DNA from: a virus
Strand: one strand, 5' to 3'
DNA: 22,625 nt
Virus record (IMG/VR): IMGVR_UViG_3300030060_003933
Location: 1 to 22,625 of that record
Within the stretch, counting starts at the first letter, position 1, and the number at the start of each line of letters is the position of its first letter. Shown here one piece after another: positions 9,301 through 15,978 of this stretch. The notes under the pieces were generated by a model that ran no database searches, was not told the origin of the DNA, and worked only from the letters and a program-made list of their open reading frames with translations. Both the position numbers and the translations under genes were made by a program.

Positions 9301-12300
9301 AATCTTATTTTTAAAATTGTTTATTTCAGTTGTTGCGCCTGTACTTTTACCTGTTGCGTCAACGGTATTTAACCAGTCTAAACCAACGCGTTCTACACTA
9401 AGGTAATCAACGTTTGTACTAGCGCTTGTGTATACGTAACCACCTTCACTATCAAGATATCTATTGTAAGGTTTTCTCCACGAAGTGTGATTATATAATT
9501 TTTTAACATTAATCTTTTTAATTGTATAAACCTCTGTATCAGTATTTTCCGCCACTTTAACACTACCGTCTGCGCTAGTAAAAGTTAAAACAGCACCAGC
9601 TACAATAGTTGCGTTTGCTGATAGTGTTATAGCGTTAGCATTACTACCAACATTTACAGCAGCTATTGTTGTGCCAGAGTCAACACCATCGCCGCTAACT
9701 AAATCTCCAACCTCTATGAAGTTAGATGGCTCTGGGTCTTGTGAAGCGGTGTATAAATCTGTATCTAAAACAACCGATGTACTAGCACTAACCGCACTGC
9801 TAACTGTACTTGTTACAAAATTTTGTGATTTTTTATTAAATCTAAATTGTGAGCCTGGATATAAATTTCTTATAAAATCACGAATTTTATTTTCATCATC
9901 TCCGCTGTTTGTAAAAGTTGGATCCCATTGTCTTTCATAAAGCTCTTTGTATTCCTTGTCGTATCCATATCCAACGTCAGGCCCTGGTGCTTCTTTTTTA
10001 AATTTATCACCACTGTCAGAGTGGTTATTTTCCATGGCTAAATGAAAATGTTTTTGAGAGGAAGAACTAGCAGAGCCAAATTTTTGTGTATTATTTTCTC
10101 CAGTAAAAACACCTCCACCCCATATACCTTGTAATTGTGCAGCCCAAGAGTTTTTACCATATAAAGCTTGAGTTGTATCTGGACTAAAACCGTCAAAATC
10201 GCCATCATGCAAATCTTTACCAGGCGCAAAAAACGATAAGTGCATAAAATGTCTATCTATTTCTCCGTTAGCAGAATAAGTGTTAGTGTCGCTACCAGCG
10301 CCATGCTCCGTAGCGTTAGAAGTAATACCACTAAACCATTTTCTAGGGCCAGTAGCATGTGTATCTGTTGTAGTCACTAATCCTTCTAAACCATTTATAT
10401 GATCAGCCGTAGGGCTTTCTATATTTGGAGCACTGTTAACGTCCTCATCATGAATGTGTCTATCAACTTTTTGCAAGGGCCCAACCCATCCATCAATTTT
10501 TTTATTATAAAACGATTTATTAGATTCTGATATGGGTGACGTAGATATTAAATTATCATTAAACCAAACAGAATTTGATTTTAACTTGCTTCTTAAACCT
10601 GAAATATCTTCAAACTCTGTTATCCAAGTTTTTAACGGTGGATAACTCCATGCTGATTCTGTTTTAGAAGTAGCGGTATGATCAACTAAACCTGGTTCGC
10701 CACCAAGACCAGCCCAAGTAATACAACAGTATTTAGCATTATCACTTGCCTCACTTTGACCAGCTGCCATGTGCATAGAGTCAACAAAAAAAGTAGGGCC
10801 AAACGCATCAAAAATACCTTCCCAAGCGTCGTGATAATCTGTAACTCTTAACTCAATACCATCGGCATCTACATCACCAACAGTGTTGTTATTAATATTG
10901 TGAATATCATCTATACCGGTAAAAGTGGTTTGATAACCATTATAATTTAAAAGCCCATAATTAGTAATAGTACCATCACCAGTTATATCTGCTGTTGGAG
11001 AGCCAGAAGCAATATTGTCTTGCCAGTACCAACTAGAATTTTTTGCTGTAACTTGAAATTGTTTAGTAACATCTATAGCGCCTCCAGATTGTATTGTATC
11101 AGTAATTTGATTTTTAGAAATTTTAACAAAAAATTTACCAGAAAAATCTTCTTGTGGTCTAAGCTCTCTTTTTTCTATTTGAAACGCTAGATCAGGATGT
11201 AAAAGATCTTGAGATGTATCAGAAGAGTTACCATTAACATGCGCTATATCAGCGTCAATACTTGTAATTTCACTTTGTAAATTTAAAACATACTTGTCAC
11301 TTGCGAACCATCCGCCTGTAACTTTGTATTTTTTAGAAGCTGAATTATCAATACCAATTCTTCTCCAAGAAACGTATAAATCTTTTTGTATACCACCTTC
11401 TCTTCCAAGCATATCTGATAACTCAGATCTGAAATCGGTTAAAAGAGTATCATCGTGTTTCCACATATCTTTAGATATAACAAGTTTATTTGTAGTTTTA
11501 TCTGGTCTAAAACTTTGCTTATAAAATAAAGAATTACTAGTTGTTGGCGTGGCTGCTGCTAATGTATTATTACTATCATTTGGCTTTACGCCTAAATTTA
11601 ATAATTGATATTTTAAAACATCTGGCGCTTCGTTTTTAATATCAATAACTTTATATTTGTTTTCAGTGGAAACTTGCTCTTCTCCAGTACCTATTTTCTT
11701 TTTTAATATTATATAATCTTCTTCTGTTATTTTATTTCTATCAGTAGAAGGAAAAGAAATATATATATGGCCTTCAGAATTATCTAGTTCATATGTACTT
11801 TCTGTAACCCAAGCTCTTTCCATTGAAAGATTATAATATTGATTAGAAGTTTGTTTTACAAAAAACTTTAATGAATCAACCCACTCTGGAAAATTTGTAA
11901 CTATACTAGAGTTTAATTGAAGACTTTTACTAGCGTTTTGATTACCACTAGAGTCTTGCCAAGGAATATTTACAGCGCCATCTGTTGAGGTAAACACAGG
12001 TGTTTCTCTACCATGCTTGTCACAATAAACAACACCTAGTTGGTAATTTCTTTGAGATTTTACGTGTGGTAAGCCTTGTGTTTCAAAAGTATTTAAGTTA
12101 ATCCTATCTCCATAGCTAACTACAATATCAACGTCTTCTTCTATATCATAACCCTGAACGTAATTACCGTATACAACTCTATTACCAGTAACTTCTTGCG
12201 CTTGTGCTTTTTTAGGTACATTATCCCAAGGTCTTAACAATTGGTTTTCTGGTAAAACAGCATAAATATTTTCTGTTGTTACTATATATTTACCTTTAGT

Positions 12301-13683
12301 TAAAGAACCATGAGCCTTATAAGTACCATTTGTAGTGTCATCTGATTTACCTAGTCCTAAATCAACACCTAAACCTTCGTGATTACTTTGGGTGTGCCAT
12401 CTATTATCTATTTGTTTTACTGTATCAATAGAATAAATAACATTAGACTCTTCTTGTTTAAATAATATGTCTATTTCTATTACATCTTCAGGTGTTTTAG
12501 CTGTAATAAAATCAGTTAATTCTACTGAGTGAATAGAATTAACCATAGCTTTATTAGAAGGATCTTTTATATCGTATGCGTTGTCTTTATTGTAAAATAT
12601 ATTTGAATCAAAAGAAACACTTGTGTCTTTTGGGTATTTAGGATTAAACACAGGGGTTGTAAATGGCGCGAAAGCAGAGTACTCACCATCTTTGTATTTA
12701 TATCTGTAAGAAAATCTAGGGAATTGTGTTTCGAATATATTAGGAATAACACTAGTAGTGTCTACGGTATCTGAATAATTTATTTTTACAGATAAAGCAT
12801 TTAAAGGTTTTTGTTTTACAACTATAATATGGCGCTCTTCTATATCCATAGTAATGTCATTACCAAAAATAACATCACCTTTTTGCCAAGCCGTACTATC
12901 AATATTTAAATCAGTAAAGTTATCTACAGCGTGAAAATATGTACCTATATTATTGTCAAAAATTACAACATTTTTTAAACCTAAATACTCGGTGTCTCTG
13001 TAATGTTTTACAACACTTTGAATACTTGTAAAGCCAGGTGGAATACCATCAGTATTTAACATGGCATCTAATTGTTTTGAGTCATACCAAACTCTTTCAC
13101 CTTCGTCAAGAAAAACAAAAGGATCTGTTGTGTTGTCTGTTATAAGATCTAAAGTTATACCATCAAAACTACCGTAATCAAACAGCAACTGAGTGTGATT
13201 CCACGTTCCATTATTGTTTATAGTAGTACCTTTTTTACACTCGTCTATATTTATTTTTCTAGGCTCATTGATATTATCTGTCCAAAGCAATAAATTACCA
13301 ATAATATTTATACCTGTTATTATATTACCTGGAAATTTTAAAACAGCGTCAGAAGTTCCAGCGTATAAATCTATAAAAACAAAAGAAGATGTTTTTTCCT
13401 CTAAACTATACTCAACTATAGCATCTTTACCATAACTAGAAATAAACCAATATAGTTTATTTGTTTTTTCATCAGCAACACTACCAACGCATCTATATCC
13501 ACTAGGTATAATATTTTCTAATCTATGATTACCTATAATATTTTTAACAACACCAACGTTAGAGCTTTCTGATGTAGAAACTTCTACATTTAATGCATCT
13601 CTATATTGTCCATTAGGTAATAACCTCTCATCAAGGTCTTTGTTCATTTTACCTTGTAGAAAATTGTTTTTAATTTCCGGCAT
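3355..13683 (-). CDS. Giant tail nozzle/stabilization protein with adhesin-like insert
   Basis: This 3442-residue protein is uninterrupted and takes 46% of the window. The N-terminus (NKDLDERLLPNGQYRDALNV at 14-33, LLLWTDNINEPRKINI at 131-146, SYRYKYKDGEYSAF near 325-340) matches beta-propeller-type nozzle or stabilization proteins of short-tailed phages, the 'muzzle' of crAss-like phages. Core motifs continue to YGISKNPESF near 1802 and IGTYDSYKEDYNLTLS near 1858-1874. About residues 1900-3280 differ: they are Asn/Thr/Gly/Pro-rich beta sequence with segments that end like jelly-roll binding domains (FRIDSVKVV near 2538, GYIDNISMVRVY near 3195). The conserved style returns at TLNYEGSQAYIV (near 3305) and EFIKKEGKWFNYIKG (near 3358), followed by a Gly/Thr/Pro tail. 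Related nozzle proteins are, from memory, about half as long or shorter. It starts 3 bases after the ring-protein stop, in the same frame. The nozzle role is family-based; the binding role of the insert is inference. Confidence 0.8.
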   Translation of the reverse strand: MPEIKNNFLQGKMNKDLDERLLPNGQYRDALNVEVSTSESSNVGVVKNIIGNHRLENIIPSGYRCVGSVADEKTNKLYWFISSYGKDAIVEYSLEEKTSSFVFIDLYAGTSDAVLKFPGNIITGINIIGNLLLWTDNINEPRKINIDECKKGTTINNNGTWNHTQLLFDYGSFDGITLDLITDNTTDPFVFLDEGERVWYDSKQLDAMLNTDGIPPGFTSIQSVVKHYRDTEYLGLKNVVIFDNNIGTYFHAVDNFTDLNIDSTAWQKGDVIFGNDITMDIEERHIIVVKQKPLNALSVKINYSDTVDTTSVIPNIFETQFPRFSYRYKYKDGEYSAFAPFTTPVFNPKYPKDTSVSFDSNIFYNKDNAYDIKDPSNKAMVNSIHSVELTDFITAKTPEDVIEIDILFKQEESNVIYSIDTVKQIDNRWHTQSNHEGLGVDLGLGKSDDTTNGTYKAHGSLTKGKYIVTTENIYAVLPENQLLRPWDNVPKKAQAQEVTGNRVVYGNYVQGYDIEEDVDIVVSYGDRINLNTFETQGLPHVKSQRNYQLGVVYCDKHGRETPVFTSTDGAVNIPWQDSSGNQNASKSLQLNSSIVTNFPEWVDSLKFFVKQTSNQYYNLSMERAWVTESTYELDNSEGHIYISFPSTDRNKITEEDYIILKKKIGTGEEQVSTENKYKVIDIKNEAPDVLKYQLLNLGVKPNDSNNTLAAATPTTSNSLFYKQSFRPDKTTNKLVISKDMWKHDDTLLTDFRSELSDMLGREGGIQKDLYVSWRRIGIDNSASKKYKVTGGWFASDKYVLNLQSEITSIDADIAHVNGNSSDTSQDLLHPDLAFQIEKRELRPQEDFSGKFFVKISKNQITDTIQSGGAIDVTKQFQVTAKNSSWYWQDNIASGSPTADITGDGTITNYGLLNYNGYQTTFTGIDDIHNINNNTVGDVDADGIELRVTDYHDAWEGIFDAFGPTFFVDSMHMAAGQSEASDNAKYCCITWAGLGGEPGLVDHTATSKTESAWSYPPLKTWITEFEDISGLRSKLKSNSVWFNDNLISTSPISESNKSFYNKKIDGWVGPLQKVDRHIHDEDVNSAPNIESPTADHINGLEGLVTTTDTHATGPRKWFSGITSNATEHGAGSDTNTYSANGEIDRHFMHLSFFAPGKDLHDGDFDGFSPDTTQALYGKNSWAAQLQGIWGGGVFTGENNTQKFGSASSSSQKHFHLAMENNHSDSGDKFKKEAPGPDVGYGYDKEYKELYERQWDPTFTNSGDDENKIRDFIRNLYPGSQFRFNKKSQNFVTSTVSSAVSASTSVVLDTDLYTASQDPEPSNFIEVGDLVSGDGVDSGTTIAAVNVGSNANAITLSANATIVAGAVLTFTSADGSVKVAENTDTEVYTIKKINVKKLYNHTSWRKPYNRYLDSEGGYVYTSASTNVDYLSVERVGLDWLNTVDATGKSTGATTEINNFKNKIVEFGASHNRRVCYIIELDKNPANTSNSNVGNPLLTENVMSADISNGNFCNIEFLDPVKDIFLSDLNKFPAIWETDPKKSKVDLDIYYEASSNIPVKINDKTNELFAPVGCTVEVLNSSITSSSIIQSWDNATATLHPGFSKYDVDENGNQTEIDYSNMSFKFIRQDGSYTVAEASVQATDPLEDEYKTKFIFKENIGDVITTGLSWYNCFSFGNGIESNRIRDDFNEIFIVNGVKASTTTQETYEEERRATSLIYSGIYNANSSLNDLNQFIMAEKITKDLNPTFGSIQKLFQRRISLIAFCEDRVVSIVANKDTIFNADGNPQLVASNKVLGDANPFSGEYGISKNPESFAAESYRTYFTDKQRGAVLRLSKDGLTPISKAGMHDWFRDNLTEYNSLIGTYDSYKEDYNLTLSNNNFSVNLLQDEYLDFGGDPIVNLDITNRIENPGVNDGTDFEYLYNTYDILNINDSTNTFNWDDFTAASYALTSSAYIIHHGAIAAGSLEPGVTGVPIVAPSDEGPVWFGGSSIAGNTATSIYGFDEPLASSGSNTNGLMIDLDYMSINLGNLGTSPNAFIGGYSQGGFDGTYHVHGYISSIANPNLTVANNQGYAYGDPIEPDVNIKSIATQGGTFIDPSNYTYNTYGVQIPPYYKYNMAFGYNDATATVVKKTVCFDVPMYDFDVSASWSNGNYQASVHNKPGLWWNRCGDGHWVEFGNFGIDDDNGNPTGDLVEQYLLDPDNVLDSTPGVTENTTEVTHSSCFAGEEIHVQIKLGLTQTFLTNQNSDYDEQYMAKHGYNITQPRIEIFDGATGAVVDPDIIADVNSFSFTTSDGNSLYEEQTATNILTGLPTAIEMQNGDVYADWDNDGNIRASTVDDITPFNCLHSTPFSGTDGDGGFTTTRYTTNTANYNGIWSDDTLYGRGYSALLSSTGTTPYYDGDVVTPDDYFDSFGWQENGSVLFSRTGCDIFDNWDVRNHENRFFNMTPFGCGIGQASINIAGVGLENNIREFTISCSFKLKKSTANPNQGASRDYEIGTPVEKVIDDLRIRLYNDEPETPSGNVNWYSPSWGELKKACFRIDSVKVVKGFGVIQTGIPEVLPVWQVHPVDPVPPVNIPAWTEVQHNYFTLPTPTWDITTNAGASVGNITSTHAEDVTVFGDNYPTQAATAFGADTNDPTLPPSTPINYVVPSGFDFTDDGFGNGTENPPGTVGTGTSGLGINFQAVQGSPTPPTPTINDLVLHDNNYIYIENPANGFSYVAHDISIEPWSIGSWYLVDVEWDQTHNPDAGITDGEVMVRGIGDGSGVPGQEVDIDGVGVWHTNGFNIVLLPVTRTEYGTQETVLRTIFKITNNSFFYNNAPTNFSIVVDKVVGGIKIKKIITKKLDDIPSAGDPVDWSSPASTAVHSFDNNTTYFKNSKLCWEIPLDSLSAAQYNNWSQSFANPALLHQGNWQLEFTVSNNPITNNFSGSLGGVMAIDNGDGFYRGISFTGIQQTGDYRINFDLDNAQDANDWTITRYDGANYIEYPNANIETAIDSVFNSSNTLNEIKFYNDIPVIQDQEYAVNNLSLVPTQNEFLVGEVGFWNTNGFDPAMVDPYVYLDNVNNYFVFDECPIYEPANTEFISISQQIVLFSGTNMPIQFDQYRISFTHGITSGKIDIYYYNSAGLGFRIESIDQNSAGNTAVDPNTTPFETIVSIGQENWNPVQPAPYGSFNADYKDTFVIVANKDNTENINGYIDNISMVRVYSETPDTTITFNESVNGWSSFKSFVPESGVSLSKKYFTLKQGGLYQHYVPKLDNATGYTDANGFFIKYTPDEANNYNIFYGENSHSSIKALLNQDPSSVKMFNTLNYEGSQAYIVKPTQDEITIDNAAAWGAGQDIQGWNCSEIKTNLDTGTVVEFIKKEGKWFNYIKGSNINQHIDTSIFSVQGIGMVSSVQSVGNGNGAAFRTNGGGGGTTTNGTTTPPTAPPATGGTTGGGGGGGGY
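3358..3460 (-). repeat. Low-complexity Gly/Thr/Pro C-terminal tail of the nozzle
   Basis: The last 30 or so codons are mostly GGT/GGA, ACT and CCA, visible on the plus strand as runs of CCACCA. They encode two polyglycine stretches separated by a Thr/Pro-rich spacer, ending in Gly-Tyr. The stretch is simple-sequence DNA and may vary in length by slippage. Confidence 0.85.
3844..7986 (-). other. Adhesin-like multi-domain insert of the nozzle (residues ~1900-3280)
   Basis: This part of the nozzle gene has a different composition from its flanks: it is richer in Pro, Asn, Asp and Trp, and has Pro-rich linkers (PVWQVHPVDPVPPVNIPAW near 2560-2578). At least three segments end in the D-x-[VI]-x-[VLM] strand typical of carbohydrate-binding-module jelly rolls. 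The motif GVWHTNGF near residue 2775 recurs as GFWNTNGF near 3040, which suggests internal duplication. The boundaries are estimates by eye. Confidence 0.5.
9565..9800 (-). repeat. Beta module in the nozzle, related to the 406-residue protein
   Basis: Nozzle residues about 1295-1373 contain STSVVLDTD, VGDLVSGDGV, GTTIAAV, NAITLSAN and GAVLTFTS in that order. The 406-residue protein has the same strand order at 196-260. The module sits between segments that look like ordinary nozzle sequence (FRNGS-type QFRFNKKSQNF before it, YTIKKINVKKLYNHTSW after it), so it reads as an inserted domain. Confidence 0.55.
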
Positions 13684-13686
13684 ATA

Positions 13687-15177
13687 CTAGTGTTTTATTT
13701 GCTTAGATTTGCCTCTAAGTATTTGAGTTAATTCTTCTAGTTTTAAATTTGATAGTCTTAGTTTTGCTAATCTTACTGCTGCAAATTTTTCTTTTGTTAA
13801 TCTTTTTACTAACGGCTGTCCATACGAAGACGTTGATAATATTGCATGTGCTATACACTTATACATCGCTTCTTCCGCGAATTTATGTACTTGCATTTCT
13901 CTATCTGTTCCAAGACTATCACTTATATAATCTAGTATCACAGTTTTTCCTGAAATATTAGAGCTAAAATGTATTTTTCCTAACCTACAGTCTACATAAA
14001 AAGACCCATTAGCTTGGGCACGCTGCGGATCTAAACCATATCTTTTTCCAGGCGTTGGCCAATAAGTATCATCTTCATAGTCATCATTGTTATTTTCTGA
14101 AGGCGTTGTAGCTTTATAATTATTCCAAGTTGAAGAGTTTGTTTCATTACCCAGCTTAGTAGTTAGTGTGTTATTAGCATAAGTATTTATAACAGATATA
14201 TTATCTACATTATTAGTAGCTTCTAAAGCTTCAGAGGCACTAGCTGTACTATAAAACTCATTGAAAGAAATTACTATTAAATATGCGGTATTAACACTAG
14301 ATAGATTTATTGCTATTATTTCTTTATCTGTTGCGGTAGTACCATCATTAGCAACAGTCCACTCCATATAGCTTGCGTCTCCAGAATCGGTTGAAAGATT
14401 AAAAATACTAGGATCCCAATTTGTAGTCCTTGGTAAACCGTTTGAATTACTAAGAAAGTTCATATTATTAACATCTGGTATTGTAGTACTTAAACCAACT
14501 CTTAGCACACCAGGAGAAACCCCCGTTGTATTTACAGCTAGTCCAGAGGCTGATAAATTTACATAATCTTTATCTGTTACATCTATCTCTTGATAAACAT
14601 AAGATGTATAACCCCAATTACTAGCACCACCAATGTTTCTAGTACCATGGGAAAATTGTAATTTTCCATTTGATATCTCTGATTTAACTATAGTTAATCC
14701 ACCGTGAGTAGTATCTTGGCTTTTTATCCAAGCGTCAAAGTTACCAGCGGCAAAGTCGCCATCTACAATTTCTTCTGCTTCTTCCGGAAAAGAATAATCG
14801 CCATCCTCTTCTTGTTTTATTTGAAATGGATTGTTAGTGTCATACGTATAATATAAAGGATGTTTTATACCTGCTGTGTCTACCCATGATACTCTCGTGT
14901 AATCAACGTAATCATGTGGTAATATCATTTTTAAAGAAGGTGGCACGTCTATTTGGTAAGACTTACAAGATTTTAAAGTATCAAAAGATAGTTCTTGCAA
15001 AGCTCTTTGCGCATGAAAAGCTATATCAGCTCTTTTTATTTTTGGTATTATTTTATTTTCACCAACATATGCGACTTCAAATTGACTTATAATATTATCT
15101 AAAGAAGTAAATTGATAATTACCGTGATCATGGCCTTGGTAATATTCTTTATGTGTTTGTCCGTCTAGTAATCCCAT
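13687..15177 (-). CDS. Tail ring/tubular protein with CBM-like insertion
   Basis: This 496-residue protein has two conserved-looking ends around an insert. Residues 40-130 (KRADIAFHAQRALQELSFDT, PPSLKMILPHDYVDYTRVSW, NPFQIKQEEDGDYSF) and 375-496 (KRYGLDPQRAQANGSFYVD, GKIHFSSNISGKTVILDYIS, EEAMYKCIAHAILS) match tail-tubular or ring proteins next to the nozzle in crAss-like and related marine phages, as I recall them. Residues about 136-331 are a beta-rich insert starting VDGDFAAGNFDAWIKSQD and ending NNVDNISVINTY, the usual start and end of a CBM4/9-type jelly roll. The C-terminus is basic. It would form a ring between the portal side and the nozzle. The start ATG directly follows the tandem TAATAA stops of the previous gene, with no ribosome site, so coupled translation is likely. 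Confidence 0.75.
   Translation of the reverse strand: MGLLDGQTHKEYYQGHDHGNYQFTSLDNIISQFEVAYVGENKIIPKIKRADIAFHAQRALQELSFDTLKSCKSYQIDVPPSLKMILPHDYVDYTRVSWVDTAGIKHPLYYTYDTNNPFQIKQEEDGDYSFPEEAEEIVDGDFAAGNFDAWIKSQDTTHGGLTIVKSEISNGKLQFSHGTRNIGGASNWGYTSYVYQEIDVTDKDYVNLSASGLAVNTTGVSPGVLRVGLSTTIPDVNNMNFLSNSNGLPRTTNWDPSIFNLSTDSGDASYMEWTVANDGTTATDKEIIAINLSSVNTAYLIVISFNEFYSTASASEALEATNNVDNISVINTYANNTLTTKLGNETNSSTWNNYKATTPSENNNDDYEDDTYWPTPGKRYGLDPQRAQANGSFYVDCRLGKIHFSSNISGKTVILDYISDSLGTDREMQVHKFAEEAMYKCIAHAILSTSSYGQPLVKRLTKEKFAAVRLAKLRLSNLKLEELTQILRGKSKQIKH
14185..14772 (-). other. Carbohydrate-binding-module-like insert in the ring protein
   Basis: Residues 136-331 show the layout of CBM4/9-type jelly rolls: an opening G-D-F/x-x-W strand (DGDFAAGNFDAWIKSQD), alternating strands (YVYQEIDVTDKDYVNLSASG), and a closing strand (NVDNISVI) followed by an Asn/Thr linker. 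The flanking protein reads as one ring protein when this part is removed. Sugar binding is inferred from fold resemblance only; no binding residues can be assigned by eye. Confidence 0.55.
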
Positions 15178-15180
15178 TTA

Positions 15181-15918
15181 TTATTGTTTTTCTAGTTGTA
15201 TACTTTTTACTTCTTCTTGAGCTGCTACCTGAAGTAAGTTAAAATCTTTTATAGCAATACCAGCTAGTTGTAGTATTTTAACAACTAAATTAGTTTCTTC
15301 AGATGAATGTAATTCAAAATGTTGATGATCAGCAGCATTTGGATTATATAATGCGTTTTTATTACTACCTATTAAATAAGTCCAATTAGGCGAAACCGGT
15401 CTTCTTATATAATTAATTTTTACATTACTACTTTGAACTGGGGCAGGATATATTCTAATTGAAACCGCTGAAGCTGCTGATGAAAATTTAGCATACACAG
15501 GTCTAGACTTTGTCCATATTGCTAAAGGAGATTTTTTATATTTGTTTAATTCATTTAATTGCAATTGCTCAGCTGTACAATAATCATTATTTTCATAACT
15601 TATATTTACCTCTCCTAATCTATATAAATCTGCAAAAGAAGAACTAACATTAGCTACGTCTGAATTATATGTAACACTACTATCATGTATTTCAAACATA
15701 TCAATTTTTTCTCCAAGATTAGTAACAATATCAGCGTAATCAAACTCGTTACCAATTGCTCTTTGCCTTTGTTCTAGGTCGTAAAAATATTGCTCAAAAA
15801 TATCCATTTGAGCATGATCGGCGAATAAGTTAAACTCTTGAGGTGTTATATAACCTCTTTGTTCTTTATTAGCTATAGCTAATACTTTTTGATACACTTT
15901 GTCTACGCTTACCGCCAT
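15181..15918 (-). CDS. Tail ring / head-tail connector protein
   Basis: The 245-residue protein opens with a motif I associate with ring proteins of crAss-like and marine short-tailed phages: YQKVLAIANKEQRGYITPQE then FNLFADHAQMDIFEQYFYDL (residues 9-48). The middle has beta strands (SIRIYPAPVQSSNVKINYIR near 150-170) and a YIRRPV motif followed by an aromatic PNW. The C-terminus is helical (ETNLVVKILQLAGIAIKDFN, then QVAAQEEVKSIQL). Its place directly upstream of the larger ring protein and the nozzle, at close spacing, supports a role in the connector. It ends with two in-frame stops, TAA TAA, followed at once by the next ATG. An exact match to P22 gp4, T7 gp11 or crAss ring proteins cannot be decided by eye. 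Confidence 0.7.
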   Translation of the reverse strand: MAVSVDKVYQKVLAIANKEQRGYITPQEFNLFADHAQMDIFEQYFYDLEQRQRAIGNEFDYADIVTNLGEKIDMFEIHDSSVTYNSDVANVSSSFADLYRLGEVNISYENNDYCTAEQLQLNELNKYKKSPLAIWTKSRPVYAKFSSAASAVSIRIYPAPVQSSNVKINYIRRPVSPNWTYLIGSNKNALYNPNAADHQHFELHSSEETNLVVKILQLAGIAIKDFNLLQVAAQEEVKSIQLEKQ

Positions 15919-15933
15919 AATTTCTTTTTAATT

Positions 15934-15972
15934 TGTAGTTTGCAATCGCCCCGTAGAGCGACTGCATCTACA
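15934..15972 (-). other. Hairpin in the 276-aa/245-aa gene gap
   Basis: On the minus strand this gap holds an imperfect palindrome: TGCAGTCGC pairs with GCGATTGCA (nine pairs, one G-U) around an 8-base loop, and an outer TGTAG/CTACA pairing adds five more with a small internal bulge. It is not followed by a T-run (the next bases are AATTAAAAAG), so it does not fit an ordinary intrinsic terminator. It lies 16 bases before the ATG of the ring gene. It could be a processing site, a weak terminator or a translational element. Confidence 0.6.
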
Positions 15973-15978
15973 GTTAGA

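Noticed and set aside
3355-13683. Virion RNA polymerase like that of N4 or the giant crAss-like polymerase proteins, given the length near 3500 residues
   Set aside because: No DxDGD or T7-type polymerase motif is visible, and the N-terminus and several internal motifs are those of a tail nozzle.
13749-13961. A very hydrophobic 70-residue plus-strand frame that could pass for a holin
   Set aside because: It lies wholly antisense within the conserved C-terminal part of the ring protein. The Leu/Ile run is the complement of Lys/Leu/Asn-rich codons; there is no ribosome site and no other plus-strand gene.
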